Assembly (NCBI RefSeq): GCF_002931235.1
Contig: NZ_PSTT01000071.1
Span: 89,223-153,222, forward strand
Direction: 5' to 3'
Origin: Subtercola sp. Z020
Lineage (GTDB): Bacteria > Actinomycetota > Actinomycetes > Actinomycetales > Microbacteriaceae
Length of the DNA: 64,000 bases
Positions 42,668 to 54,981 of the stretch are shown here, in pieces. How positions within the stretch are numbered: the first letter of the stretch is position 1; each line of letters opens with the position of its first letter. The notes beneath the pieces were generated by a model that worked only from the letters and a program-made list of their open reading frames with translations, ran no database searches and was not told where the DNA came from. The position numbers and the translations under genes are program-made.

Positions 42668-44249
42668 CCGTCACTACACCGGTCGTGGCCGACCAGACGA
42701 TGCGGCCCTTCACGAAGTCGTTGGCCCGGCTGCCGTCGGCGGCGTAGGCGTACTCGTCGGTCGTCGCGACCCCGAGGGCGCTGGTCCATTTGGCCAAGAT
42801 GACGCCGGCGACGGAGTGAGCGCCGGTGGCCGGCGTGTAGAAGATGCGAAAGCCGCCGGTCTTGTTGAAGTTCTGGTAGTTGTTCGCGAATGGGGTGATG
42901 GGCACGAACTGGTACAGGCGCGCGAGGGTCGCGACGGCCGTCGGCGAGCTGAACCAGCCCTTCGAGGTCTGGTAGCGGCTGCCGTTCTCGCACTCCTGCA
43001 CGGCTCCGCCGCCCATCGGGTACGTGACGGAGACACTGGCGCCGAGGGCGGGGTCGGCGTTGTCTTTAAAGGCCTGGCCCCGGGCGGTGAGCGGAAGACC
43101 GGATGCCTGCAGCGCCGTCACGGTGGCGAGGGACTTCTTCGGGGCGAAGGTCGAGGTGGTGACGCCCATCGTCTCGCCCCCGATGTCGGTGACGGTGAAG
43201 ATGTAGAAGGGGCCCGCGTAGGAGACCTCTCCCCACGACTGCAGCGAGCTCTGCAGGAGGGCGGCCTGGCGTGTCTCGGAGACTCCGCCGGTGCCGGTCG
43301 GGGCGCCGTACTCGGTGATCCAGATCTTCTTCAGGCCGTCGCCGTTCTTGACCATGATGGCGTGCATCTCGATCATGCGCCGGGCCGCGGTGTTGTCCCA
43401 GAGGGTCGCAGAGGCGAAGCCCTGCGTGTAGTCGTAGGGGTGGAACGAGAGCGCGTCGAACCGGCCGGCAGCTCCGGCCGCGTACATCCTGGTGAGGAAG
43501 GTGATCGGGCTGAGCAGCCCGTCGCCGTCGAAGGCGGGCCCCATGACGCCGGCGAGCACGGTGGCGGCCGGGTCTGCGGCTTTGATGACCGGATAGGCCG
43601 CCCTGACGAGCTGACCGTAGAAGGTCGGGTCGGGGTCGGGTGCGAAGTACATGCGCGCGTTCGGTTCGTTCCAGATCTCGTACGCGGCGATCTTGCCCTT
43701 GTACCGTTTCGCCACGACGCCCGCGAACTTCGCGTACGTTCCGGTCGTCGCAGGTCGCATCGTGCCGCCGGCATTGCCGCCGTTCAGGGCGGCCCAGGGC
43801 GGGCAGGTCGTGATGATGCCGAGGATCGTGAGGCCGCGCGCGCGGGACTCCGCCACGGCGTAGTCGAAGATGCCCCACGTGTACGAGCCGTCGTTCGGCT
43901 GGATGAGTATCCACATGATGTCGAAGCGAACGGTGGTGCCCCCCGAGGCCACGATGGTGTCGAGGGTCTTCGCGATGTTGGCCTTCGACTCGAACAGCAT
44001 CGTGGAGCCCGTCGAGTAGCCGACGGGGAAGGAGGCGACGCGGGTGACGGCGCGGACGCCCGATGGCACGGCGCCCGGGGCGTCGAGGACCGTTCCGGCA
44101 CCCGCGACGGTCGGAGCCGCTGCCGCTGACGCTGCCGGCGACGGTGACGCGGCGAAGGCGGGGCTCCCTGCGGCGACCTGGGCCGCCACGGCCGCCGAAC
44201 CCACCGCTGCGCCCGCGATGAGCTGCCTTCTGGACAGCTTCGATGACAT
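42654..44249 (-). CDS. Tat-exported clan GH-A glycoside hydrolase with LGFP-like C-terminus
   Basis: 531 aa from ATG 44249 (GGGGG upstream). Twin-arginine signal SRRQLIAG and an Ala-rich cleavage/linker region (to about 60). The catalytic barrel (about 75-395) has the acid/base glutamate in YEIWNEPNAR and the nucleophile in WITEYGAPTG, as in GH5/GH39-type clan GH-A enzymes. After about 400, stretches such as FRIFYTPATGAHSVAGVILA and RIVWSATTGVVTV resemble LGFP repeats, which bind actinobacterial cell walls. It may trim or release the unit B polymer. Not coupled to the plus-strand operon. Confidence 0.82.
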   Translation of the reverse strand: MSSKLSRRQLIAGAAVGSAAVAAQVAAGSPAFAASPSPAASAAAAPTVAGAGTVLDAPGAVPSGVRAVTRVASFPVGYSTGSTMLFESKANIAKTLDTIVASGGTTVRFDIMWILIQPNDGSYTWGIFDYAVAESRARGLTILGIITTCPPWAALNGGNAGGTMRPATTGTYAKFAGVVAKRYKGKIAAYEIWNEPNARMYFAPDPDPTFYGQLVRAAYPVIKAADPAATVLAGVMGPAFDGDGLLSPITFLTRMYAAGAAGRFDALSFHPYDYTQGFASATLWDNTAARRMIEMHAIMVKNGDGLKKIWITEYGAPTGTGGVSETRQAALLQSSLQSWGEVSYAGPFYIFTVTDIGGETMGVTTSTFAPKKSLATVTALQASGLPLTARGQAFKDNADPALGASVSVTYPMGGGAVQECENGSRYQTSKGWFSSPTAVATLARLYQFVPITPFANNYQNFNKTGGFRIFYTPATGAHSVAGVILAKWTSALGVATTDEYAYAADGSRANDFVKGRIVWSATTGVVTVTKF

Positions 44250-44286
44250 TCCGGGCCCCCGTGACCGACCACCGTGGTGGCGGTCT

Positions 44287-44622
44287 TCAGCGCAGCGTAG
44301 CCCGTTCGGGGGGCACCTGGTCGGTGAGCACACCCGATTGGGTGAACGTCGGTGGCGCGCCCCACAGCGGCGCGTCGCGCCTGCCCGTCTCGGGCGAGGG
44401 CGGCCCTGCATCCCGCGCGCCCACCACCTCGACGACGGAGCGAGCGGTGCGTGCGGAGCGTGAACCGTACGCCGCAGAGCGCGACCGGGCTGAGCGCTTC
44501 GCGCGCCGCTCGTCGTCGGCGCGACCGATGACACGGCCGAAGATGAAGGCGGCCGTGAGGGAGACGATGACCCACCCGACGAGGCAGGCCAGAACGATGG
44601 CGACGATGAGGAGAGGTTCCAT
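44287..44622 (-). CDS. Small membrane protein of unknown function
   Basis: 111 aa. One long hydrophobic N-terminal segment (about 3-28) followed by an Arg/Ser-rich cytoplasmic region (RADDERRAKRSARSRSAAY) and a Pro-rich tail. Codon use is typical. No family recognised. ATG start after GAGAGG. Lies 37 bp upstream of the hydrolase gene in the same direction. Confidence 0.6.
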   Translation of the reverse strand: MEPLLIVAIVLACLVGWVIVSLTAAFIFGRVIGRADDERRAKRSARSRSAAYGSRSARTARSVVEVVGARDAGPPSPETGRRDAPLWGAPPTFTQSGVLTDQVPPERATLR

Positions 44623-44675
44623 GACCGTGTCAGCTTAGCTGAGAAATACTCACTCTGTACAGTGCCGTCGGCCGG

Positions 44676-47639
<2,964 letters not shown>

Positions 47640-47739
47640 GAAAGGGTGCTCCCGACATCACATGAAAGGCGGGTTCCCATCTTAGTCGTGCCGATTCTGG
47701 GGTCTGGTTTAATCGAGTAATGCTCAGTAATGTGGCGTC

Positions 47740-49137
47740 ATGAAACTGCGTCGTCTTTCGAAACCGCCCGCCACGACTTCTGGAATCGGCGCCGGCGCCG
47801 GCGTCGCCGTCGGCGCAACGGCCTGCGCGGTTGTATGCGCCTGCCTGGTGACGCTGGGCAGCCCGCTGGGTGCTGCGGCGTTCCCCTCCTCGGTCACCGC
47901 GGTCGGCGGGTCGCCGGGAGCGGTCGCCGTCGACCCTGCGACGCACCGGGTCTACGCGGCCGATCCCAGCGGCGACGTCGTGTCTGTCTTCGACGGGAGC
48001 CTCGACGCCCCGACGATCGGCAGGGTCACGGTCGGAACGCATCCCGTGGCGCTGGCGCTCGACGCAGTCGCCGGCCGTGTCTACGTGGCGAATGCCGACT
48101 CGGCGACCGTGTCGGCGTTCGACGCCGACGACCCCTCCTCTCCCGCCACGAACCTCGTCTCGATCGAGAACCCCTCGGCCGTGGCCGTCGACCCGGTGAG
48201 CCACACCGTCTACGTGACGAGTTCGTCGGAGAACCGGCTGTACTGGTTCACCGACTCAGACAGCGCCGCCGGGACTCCCGTACTCCAGTGGCTGCCGGTC
48301 GGTCGCGAGCCGTCGGGCGTGGCTCTGGATGCCGTCGGCCACGTCGTGGCGGTGACGAACCAGGGCGACAACACGGTCTCGGTCGTCACGACGGCGCCTT
48401 CAGACGACACGTCGGTGCCTGCGGGGGCGGGGTCTGCTGGGTCGGGGTCGGTGGGGTCGGGGTCGGCTGGGTCGTCGACGACTCGCGTCACGACCGTCTC
48501 CGTCGGAGCGTCCCCCTGCGCCCTGGCCATCGATCCTTCCCTCCACGTCGCCGTGGTCGCGAATCTGCGCGGCGACACCGTCTCGCGGTTCGATGTGCGG
48601 GCGTCGACCCCCACCGTGTCGACCGTGGCCGTGGGCCGGGCACCGCGCTCGGTGGCGATCGATCCGACGACGCACAACGCCTTCGTGGCGAACAGCCTCG
48701 GCCTGACCGTGTCGCAGTTCGCGGTCGGAGCGGCCTCGCCCCCGGTGATGAGCCTGCCGCTCGGCAAGGCACCGCGGGGCGTCGCGGTCGACGAGAGCCG
48801 GGGCACCGTCTTCGCGACCAATCCGCTGAACGGCACCGTCAGCGGCTCGCCGCCGCTGACTCCGGCGGCTCCCACCATCGTCTCCGCGCCGCCCCGGGTC
48901 GCGACGGTCGGCGTCTGGTACAGCCACAGTGTGGAGGCGCGCGGAACTCCGGCGCCGACCCTTTCCCTTGTCGGCAGTCTGCCAGCGGGCCTCAGCTTCG
49001 ACGCATCGACGGGGCAGCTCTCGGGCACTCCGACAGCGGCAGGGTCGAGCACGGTGACGGTGCGGGCGCACAATCTGGCCGGGCCCGACGCCGTCGCGAC
49101 CTACACCGTGTCGGCGCTGCCGAAGATCGCGTGGTGA
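47740..49137 (+). CDS. Exported YVTN-type beta-propeller protein with Ig-like domain
   Basis: 465 aa. Hydrophobic signal region (about 18-48) ending at Ala-rich AAAFP. Then about eight repeats built on VAVDPATHRVYAAD, LALDAVAGRVYVAN, VAVDPVSHTVYVTS and similar, the YVTN/NHL propeller. A Gly/Ser linker interrupts the repeats near residue 225-250. The last 80 residues (VGVWYSHSVEARGTPAPTL, LPAGLSFDASTGQLSGTP) match putative-Ig (He_PIG) domains. Secreted surface or adhesion function is a guess. No close operon partner; it diverges from lysC over 100 bp. Confidence 0.78.
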   Translation: MKLRRLSKPPATTSGIGAGAGVAVGATACAVVCACLVTLGSPLGAAAFPSSVTAVGGSPGAVAVDPATHRVYAADPSGDVVSVFDGSLDAPTIGRVTVGTHPVALALDAVAGRVYVANADSATVSAFDADDPSSPATNLVSIENPSAVAVDPVSHTVYVTSSSENRLYWFTDSDSAAGTPVLQWLPVGREPSGVALDAVGHVVAVTNQGDNTVSVVTTAPSDDTSVPAGAGSAGSGSVGSGSAGSSTTRVTTVSVGASPCALAIDPSLHVAVVANLRGDTVSRFDVRASTPTVSTVAVGRAPRSVAIDPTTHNAFVANSLGLTVSQFAVGAASPPVMSLPLGKAPRGVAVDESRGTVFATNPLNGTVSGSPPLTPAAPTIVSAPPRVATVGVWYSHSVEARGTPAPTLSLVGSLPAGLSFDASTGQLSGTPTAAGSSTVTVRAHNLAGPDAVATYTVSALPKIAW

Positions 49138-49239
49138 GGCCTGGGCTGAGCGCACGATCGAGGTGCACGCGGGATCGCTCGCGCGGGTGAGGCTGGCTGC
49201 CCGGTCGGGGCCTGCGCCCGCGGCGCACGGGTGCCGGTT

Positions 49240-49342
49240 CAGGGCGACGCCCGGTCAGGCGCGGGAGGGAACCGAGTCAGTGCGACGCCCGGTCAGGCGC
49301 GAGAGGGGGCCGGGTCAGGGTGACGCGAGGTCAGGCGCGGGA
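49240..49342 (+). repeat. Tandem 38-bp repeats extending from the amidase 3' end
   Basis: Two 38-bp copies (49240-49277, 49278-49315) and a partial third (49316-49342) share CGACGCCCGGTCAGGCGCG with few changes. The third copy contains the amidase stop: on the minus strand each unit carries an equivalent of the codons Ser-Arg-Ala-stop. The array therefore looks like reiteration of the gene's tail in the gap between two convergent genes. Confidence 0.7.
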
Positions 49343-51004
49343 CGAGGCCAGATCGAGCAGCGCGAGGTCGGCGCCTCGGGCCCCGATCACGCAGAGACCG
49401 ACGGGGAGGGTGCCCACGCGCCCATAGGGCAGGGTGAGGGCGGACATCCCCGAGAACGAGGCGAGGCAGGTGAGACGCAGGGTGGCGCCCCGAACGCGAT
49501 CGATCTCCTCCGCGGTGGCGTCCAGCGCGGGCGCGGGGCCTGCCGTCGCCGGCAAGGCAAGCGCCGAGCCCGCGGGGATGAGCGCTTCGAGGGAGGTTGT
49601 CGCGCGCGCGAGCACGGAACGGGCATCCAGAACCTGCTGCTCTGTGAGCGTGCTGGCCACCCGGAACCGTTCGGCGATCGCGGCCTCGAGCGCGCCCGGG
49701 TTCGCTTCGACGAAGGTGCGGTCCGACTGCCAGGCCTCGAACTGCTGCGCGGTGCGGAAGGCCTCGAACCACCGCTCGAGAGCATCGGGATCGATGGCCT
49801 CGGGGCCTGCGCTCTGCACGACGTCTGCTCCGGAATTGAGGCCGAGCGCCCGAACGGCTGCCCGGAAGCTGAGCTGCGACGATGCATCGGCGAGGGCGAC
49901 CAGGGCCGGATCGACCACGATCCTGGTGATCGGCTCGCTGCGAGAGGCGCGGGCCGGCCCTGTCGTCAGAAGCGCGCGGGCGCCGGTCGCGAGCGTTGCG
50001 AGGTCGCGGCCGAGGAGCCCCACCGTGTCGAAGCTCGGCGCGAGCGGAACGAGACCTTCACGGGATACGGCATCGTGCGTCGTGCGGAGCCCGTACAGCC
50101 CGGTGTACGAACCGGGCACCCGGATGGACCCGGCCGTGTCGGTACCGAGCGCGAGGTCGGCGAGCCCGAGGGCGACTGCCGAGGCCGGTCCGCTCGTCGA
50201 ACCCCCGGAGATGTGGCCGGGCGCCGCCGGGTTCGGCGGGGTGCCGTAGTGCACGTTGGTTCCCGCGATGGAGAAGGCCAGTTCGTCGGTCTGCGCGAGC
50301 CCGGTGATCTCCGCACCCTGGCGGAGCAGCGCCAGAACAGCGGGCGCGGTGAATCGTTCGGGCGTGCGGCCGGCGCGGAAGGCGGGGTTCCCGGCGCCGA
50401 TCGTCTCGCCGGCGATGGCGAAGAGGTCTTTGACGGCGACCCGGATGCCCGCAAGGGCGCCCACGCGATCGTCACCGTCGGGGTAGGCCATCGAGGCGAC
50501 GAGCGGGCGGCGGTCTTCGGGCGTCGCCCAGATGGCGCGCTCCTCGGCGGTGGTGAGCTTCAGGCCGCTGAACTGCATCCCGGGCACGGTCGACACGTGG
50601 GCGACGGTGACGGCCCACAGCCCGTCGATGCGCTGCCAGAGCTGCGTCTGGGTTCCGGTTCCGCGGTCGGCCCGAACGGATTCGGCAACGACGACCACCG
50701 CATCCTCGGCGACAGGCCGGAGGTGCACCCGCCGGAGGGACCGACGGGGCACCGGCGGCCGCGCGGCACGGAACGCCGCGATGGCGTCGTGGCCGACGAG
50801 CGCCGAGCCGGCTTCGCTCCTGATGGTCTCGAGTCCCCGGGCGAACAGCTCATCGAGTTCGGGCACATCGTTCGTCATCAGGGCCCGCTCGTACCGCCAG
50901 AACGCGGCCAGCAGCGCCGGGTCACCGAGCCACTCGGGCGCGGCCGCCGCCTCAGCTCCGGTGGCGGTGGGGGTGCTCGCGTCGGGCCCGGCACTGTTCG
51001 TCAT
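49331..51004 (-). CDS. Amidase-signature hydrolase with AtzH/SnoaL-like N-terminal domain
   Basis: 557 aa from ATG 51004 (GGGAAGGG upstream). Residues about 20-150 form a SnoaL/DUF3225 (AtzH-like) cystatin fold: WRYERALMTNDVPELDELF, LRRVHLRPVAEDAVVVVAES, WAVTVAHVSTVP. Residues about 160-557 are an amidase: catalytic Lys in VAVKDLFAI, then SGGSTSGPASAVALGLADLA with the cis-Ser and nucleophile Ser of the Ser-cisSer-Lys triad. Fusion of these two, which occur as AtzH and AtzE partners in s-triazine/allophanate routes, suggests amide or urea-derivative hydrolysis. Substrate unknown. ATGA overlap with the upstream small gene. Confidence 0.85.
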   Translation of the reverse strand: MTNSAGPDASTPTATGAEAAAAPEWLGDPALLAAFWRYERALMTNDVPELDELFARGLETIRSEAGSALVGHDAIAAFRAARPPVPRRSLRRVHLRPVAEDAVVVVAESVRADRGTGTQTQLWQRIDGLWAVTVAHVSTVPGMQFSGLKLTTAEERAIWATPEDRRPLVASMAYPDGDDRVGALAGIRVAVKDLFAIAGETIGAGNPAFRAGRTPERFTAPAVLALLRQGAEITGLAQTDELAFSIAGTNVHYGTPPNPAAPGHISGGSTSGPASAVALGLADLALGTDTAGSIRVPGSYTGLYGLRTTHDAVSREGLVPLAPSFDTVGLLGRDLATLATGARALLTTGPARASRSEPITRIVVDPALVALADASSQLSFRAAVRALGLNSGADVVQSAGPEAIDPDALERWFEAFRTAQQFEAWQSDRTFVEANPGALEAAIAERFRVASTLTEQQVLDARSVLARATTSLEALIPAGSALALPATAGPAPALDATAEEIDRVRGATLRLTCLASFSGMSALTLPYGRVGTLPVGLCVIGARGADLALLDLASSRA

Positions 51005-51345
51005 CGCTCGCCCTTCCCCGGCTGGTCGGTCGACGGCTGACGACTGCCCTCGTCGCCCCTGACCGCCTCTGCCCACCTCGTCGCAGGGGCGGCGCCCGGG
51101 TTGGCCGACGCGTCGACGTCGGTCCGGCCATGAGCATTCCGCGAAGCCTCCTCCGGCTGTCCGTCGTGATCGTGGCGGTCGGCCGGGTGCGGGTCGTTCG
51201 CCGACGCTGCGCCTGGAGCAGCGGCATCCAGAGACGGCTCACCGGGAGACGAGCCTTTCGAAGCAGCCTCGTCGTCGACCGCCGCGGGCTTCGTGCTCGG
51301 GAACGGTCCGACCTTCTGGCCGGGAGCCGGCGGACGCCACCGCAT
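51001..51345 (-). CDS. Hypothetical hydrophilic low-complexity protein
   Basis: 114 aa, rich in Ala, Pro, Asp, Ser and Gly with no hydrophobic segment and no known motif. Reality is supported by tight coupling: its ATG lies one base after the recR stop and its TGA overlaps the amidase ATG. Probably disordered. An alternative is that it is only a translational bridge between recR and the amidase gene. Confidence 0.45.
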   Translation of the reverse strand: MRWRPPAPGQKVGPFPSTKPAAVDDEAASKGSSPGEPSLDAAAPGAASANDPHPADRHDHDGQPEEASRNAHGRTDVDASANPGAAPATRWAEAVRGDEGSRQPSTDQPGKGER

Positions 51346-51346
51346 G

Positions 51347-51946
<600 letters not shown>

Positions 51947-51949
51947 GGC

Positions 51950-54700
51950 TTAGCCCTCCCGCTCGGGCGCGCGACGCGGTGCGACCGGGCGCTCCTCGAT
52001 GAAGCTCGCGCCGAGGATCTCCCGCACGACGGCCTCACCGTAGCGCTGCTTCTCACCGAACTGCGGAATGGGGCGATCGGATGCCGCCGACCGGTCGACG
52101 GGGCGCCGAACGGATGCCGCGGGCTGGGTCGGCTGCTCGCCCGAAGTCCCAGCGCCGGTGCGGCCGGGCGACGGGGCCGAGCCCGACGGAGCAATCGGAT
52201 CATCGGAGGGGCCGGCAGCGACGGGGATGTCGTCGTCGGCGCCCGCCCACTGCACGGTCGGGTCGTAGTCAGGGATGGCACCCTCGGGAATGTCTTCGGG
52301 GATGTCAGACATCGGGATGTCGACGACGATCGCCCCCGCGCGCACCGGCTCGTCGCCGGGCTCAGGCGCGGAGGTGGGGATCGCAACCACCGGCCACGAC
52401 GTCGTGCTGGCCGGAGCGGTTGGTGCAGCGGATCGCACGGCAGCTGCGGCACCCGCGCGAGCGCGGGATGCGGGATCTACTGCTGCGGGCGCTCGCGAGG
52501 CGGAAGGGGCGGACACGTCTGCGGCCTGCTCGGCGCGTGATGGCGCAGCAGGCTGCCCGGGGCGCGATGGGACATTCCCGCCGGCGGTCCGGGTGGTCGG
52601 CTGGGACGCGGGCGCGGCGGCGGACTGCTGGGTGTCAGGCGCGGCGGCGTTGCGCGAGGTCGCGGGCGCTGCATCGGATTGCCGGGCAGCAGGCGCGGCA
52701 TCGGACCTCGGGGCACCAGGCGCGGCGTCGGACTGCGAGGATACGGGCACTGCATCGGGCTTCGCCGAAGCGGGCGCGGCAGCGGAGGGGCCGGCGGCGT
52801 CGGGCGCGGCGGCGCGACCCGCCTGCGTGGCCGCGGCCGGGTTCGTCGCATCGACGCGAGCAATGAACTTCACCCGCAGGCCCAGCACGTCGACGATCGC
52901 CTGGCGCAGATGCTCGCTGACGCCCTGCCCGGGAACCTGCTGCTGTCGGAAGTTGTCGACATCGTTCTGGCTCGGGAAGGTGAGCGTCAGAACGTCTCCG
53001 TCGAGGGCGCGCACCGAACCCGTGTAGACGACCATCCAGGCCGTGCGCTTCGCCTTCTCGACCGTTTCGAGAATCTCAGGCCAGGAGTCTTTGAGCTGCT
53101 GGAAGGTGACGGCTGTCGGTGCGGCGGGGGCGGCCGGCTCCGCCATTGCACCGTCAGGCGCCGTCGCAGCTTCCGTCGGCGCAGCCGACGCTGGTGTCGC
53201 GGGAGCCGGCCGGGAGGTGTGCGACGTGTCGGCGGGCTCACGCGGAGCCTCCTCGGCAGACACATCGGCCTGCGACGCTCCTGCCTGCGACGCTCCCGCC
53301 TGGGCGAACGAACCCGACGGCCGGTCGATACTGTAGGCGCGCTGCGGCGGCGCGGTCGACGCCGCGCCCGAAGCTGCACCGCCGAGCGCGGAAGCCCCCG
53401 AACCGGCCGAAGCCGGTGAACCCTGCGGCGCCGAGAAGGCAGCGGCCGACGTGGAAGGCGCGGCCGCAGTGACGGCTGGCATCGCCGCGGCGCCGGCCGC
53501 GACATCCGGAGCCGTCACGGCAGCGTCTGCGCCCACACCGACCCGGCGTTCGAGCCGCTCGACGCGCGCGAGCGCTCCCCGCGCCGTGTCGTCGCTCGCC
53601 GGAACCAGAACGCGCGCGATCATCAGCTCGAGGTGCAGGCGCGGCGAGGTGGCGCCGGTCATCTCGGTGAGCGCGGCATTCACGATGTCGGCGGTGCGCG
53701 AGAGCTCAGCGGAGCCGAAGAGCGCGGCCTGCTGCTGCATCTGCAGGATGTCGTCGCTCGGCATTCCGCGGAGAACTGCCGCCGCCCCCTCGGCCGACCG
53801 GGTCGCCGAGACGATGATGACGTCGCGGAGACGTTCGAGCAGGTCTTCGACGAAACGACGCGGGTCTTGGCCCGTCTGGATGACGCGGTCGACGGCCCCG
53901 AAGGCGCCCTCCGAGTCGTGGGCGCCCAGCGCGTCGATCACCTCGCCGAGCAGGGAGGCGTGCGTGTAGCCGAGCAGGGCCACGGCACGCTCGTACTCGA
54001 TGCGGTTGCTCTCGGAGCCCGCGATGAGCTGGTCGAGAAGGGACAGCGTGTCGCGCGCCGACCCCCCACCCGCCCGCACGACGAGGGGCAGCACGCCGGG
54101 GGCGGCGGTGATGCCCTCGATCTCACAGAGCGCCTGCACGTATTCGAGCAGCTGGGCCGGCGGGATGAGCCGGAAGGGGTAGTGGTGCGTGCGGGACCGG
54201 ATCGTGCCGATCACCTTGTCGGGCTCGGTCGTCGCGAAGATGAACTTGATGTGCTCCGGCGGCTCTTCGACGATCTTCAGCAGCGCGTTGAAACCCTGCG
54301 GCGTGACCATGTGAGCCTCGTCGAGGATGAAGATCTTGTACCGGTCGCGCGCGGGCGCGAAGACGGCGCGTTCCCGCAGGTCGCGGGCGTCGTCGACACC
54401 GTTGTGGCTCGCCGCGTCGATCTCGACGACGTCGAGGGACCCCGACCCGTCGCGCGACAGTTCGACGCAACTGGGGCAGACCCCGCAGGGCGTGTCGGTC
54501 GGGCCCTCTGCACAGTTCAGGCAGCGGGCCAGGATGCGGGCCGACGTCGTCTTGCCGCAGCCGCGCGGGCCACTGAACAGATAGGCATGGTTCACCCTGT
54601 TCGTGCGCAGGGCCGTCATCAACGGTTCGGTGACCTGGGACTGCCCGATCATCTCGCCGAACGTCTCAGGCCGGTAGCGACGATAGAGGGCTGTGACCAT
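51950..54700 (-). CDS. dnaX: DNA polymerase III subunits gamma/tau
   Basis: 916 aa from ATG 54700 (VTALYRRYRPETFGEMIGQ, the usual N-terminus); a longer frame into the divergent promoter is rejected. Clamp-loader AAA+ ATPase: Walker A GPRGCGKTT, zinc-binding Cys cluster CLNCAEG...CGVCPSC, Walker B ILDEAHM, and SRC-like ARDTLSLLDQ. From about 370 a long Ala/Pro/Ser linker, a structured part about 575-680 (QLKDSWPEILETVEK; tau-type), then another about 200-residue Ala/Pro/Asp-rich low-complexity region with reiterated SDAAPA-type units. Unusually long compared with about 640 in E. coli. No slippery A-run seen for a frameshift product. Confidence 0.95.
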   Translation of the reverse strand: MVTALYRRYRPETFGEMIGQSQVTEPLMTALRTNRVNHAYLFSGPRGCGKTTSARILARCLNCAEGPTDTPCGVCPSCVELSRDGSGSLDVVEIDAASHNGVDDARDLRERAVFAPARDRYKIFILDEAHMVTPQGFNALLKIVEEPPEHIKFIFATTEPDKVIGTIRSRTHHYPFRLIPPAQLLEYVQALCEIEGITAAPGVLPLVVRAGGGSARDTLSLLDQLIAGSESNRIEYERAVALLGYTHASLLGEVIDALGAHDSEGAFGAVDRVIQTGQDPRRFVEDLLERLRDVIIVSATRSAEGAAAVLRGMPSDDILQMQQQAALFGSAELSRTADIVNAALTEMTGATSPRLHLELMIARVLVPASDDTARGALARVERLERRVGVGADAAVTAPDVAAGAAAMPAVTAAAPSTSAAAFSAPQGSPASAGSGASALGGAASGAASTAPPQRAYSIDRPSGSFAQAGASQAGASQADVSAEEAPREPADTSHTSRPAPATPASAAPTEAATAPDGAMAEPAAPAAPTAVTFQQLKDSWPEILETVEKAKRTAWMVVYTGSVRALDGDVLTLTFPSQNDVDNFRQQQVPGQGVSEHLRQAIVDVLGLRVKFIARVDATNPAAATQAGRAAAPDAAGPSAAAPASAKPDAVPVSSQSDAAPGAPRSDAAPAARQSDAAPATSRNAAAPDTQQSAAAPASQPTTRTAGGNVPSRPGQPAAPSRAEQAADVSAPSASRAPAAVDPASRARAGAAAAVRSAAPTAPASTTSWPVVAIPTSAPEPGDEPVRAGAIVVDIPMSDIPEDIPEGAIPDYDPTVQWAGADDDIPVAAGPSDDPIAPSGSAPSPGRTGAGTSGEQPTQPAASVRRPVDRSAASDRPIPQFGEKQRYGEAVVREILGASFIEERPVAPRRAPEREG

Positions 54701-54981
54701 GGCACCAATCGTATCCGCCACCACTGACACCGCTCCCCCCGGCGACCAACCTGTGGAGAGACGTCCGCCCGAAGCGCCTTGTGCGGGGAAGGTCGCGCCC
54801 TGCGCAGAGGGCAGTGCGCAGCGGGGCAGCACCTGCGGGCCACCCTGGGGCCAACGGGTCCACCCCGAGGCCAGCGGGCCCACCCCGCGACCGCCCCCCT
54901 GCTCTGGGGGCATGCGCCCCCGTAATGCCGACGCGCCAGCCGACTCTCTCAGGTATGCCCTCTCGATCAGAAGAACCCACG

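Noticed and set aside
49240..49342. CRISPR array
   Set aside because: Units are directly adjacent without unique spacers and match the amidase tail.
51950..54700. Programmed frameshift in dnaX producing gamma
   Set aside because: No A-rich slippery heptamer seen in this GC-rich gene.
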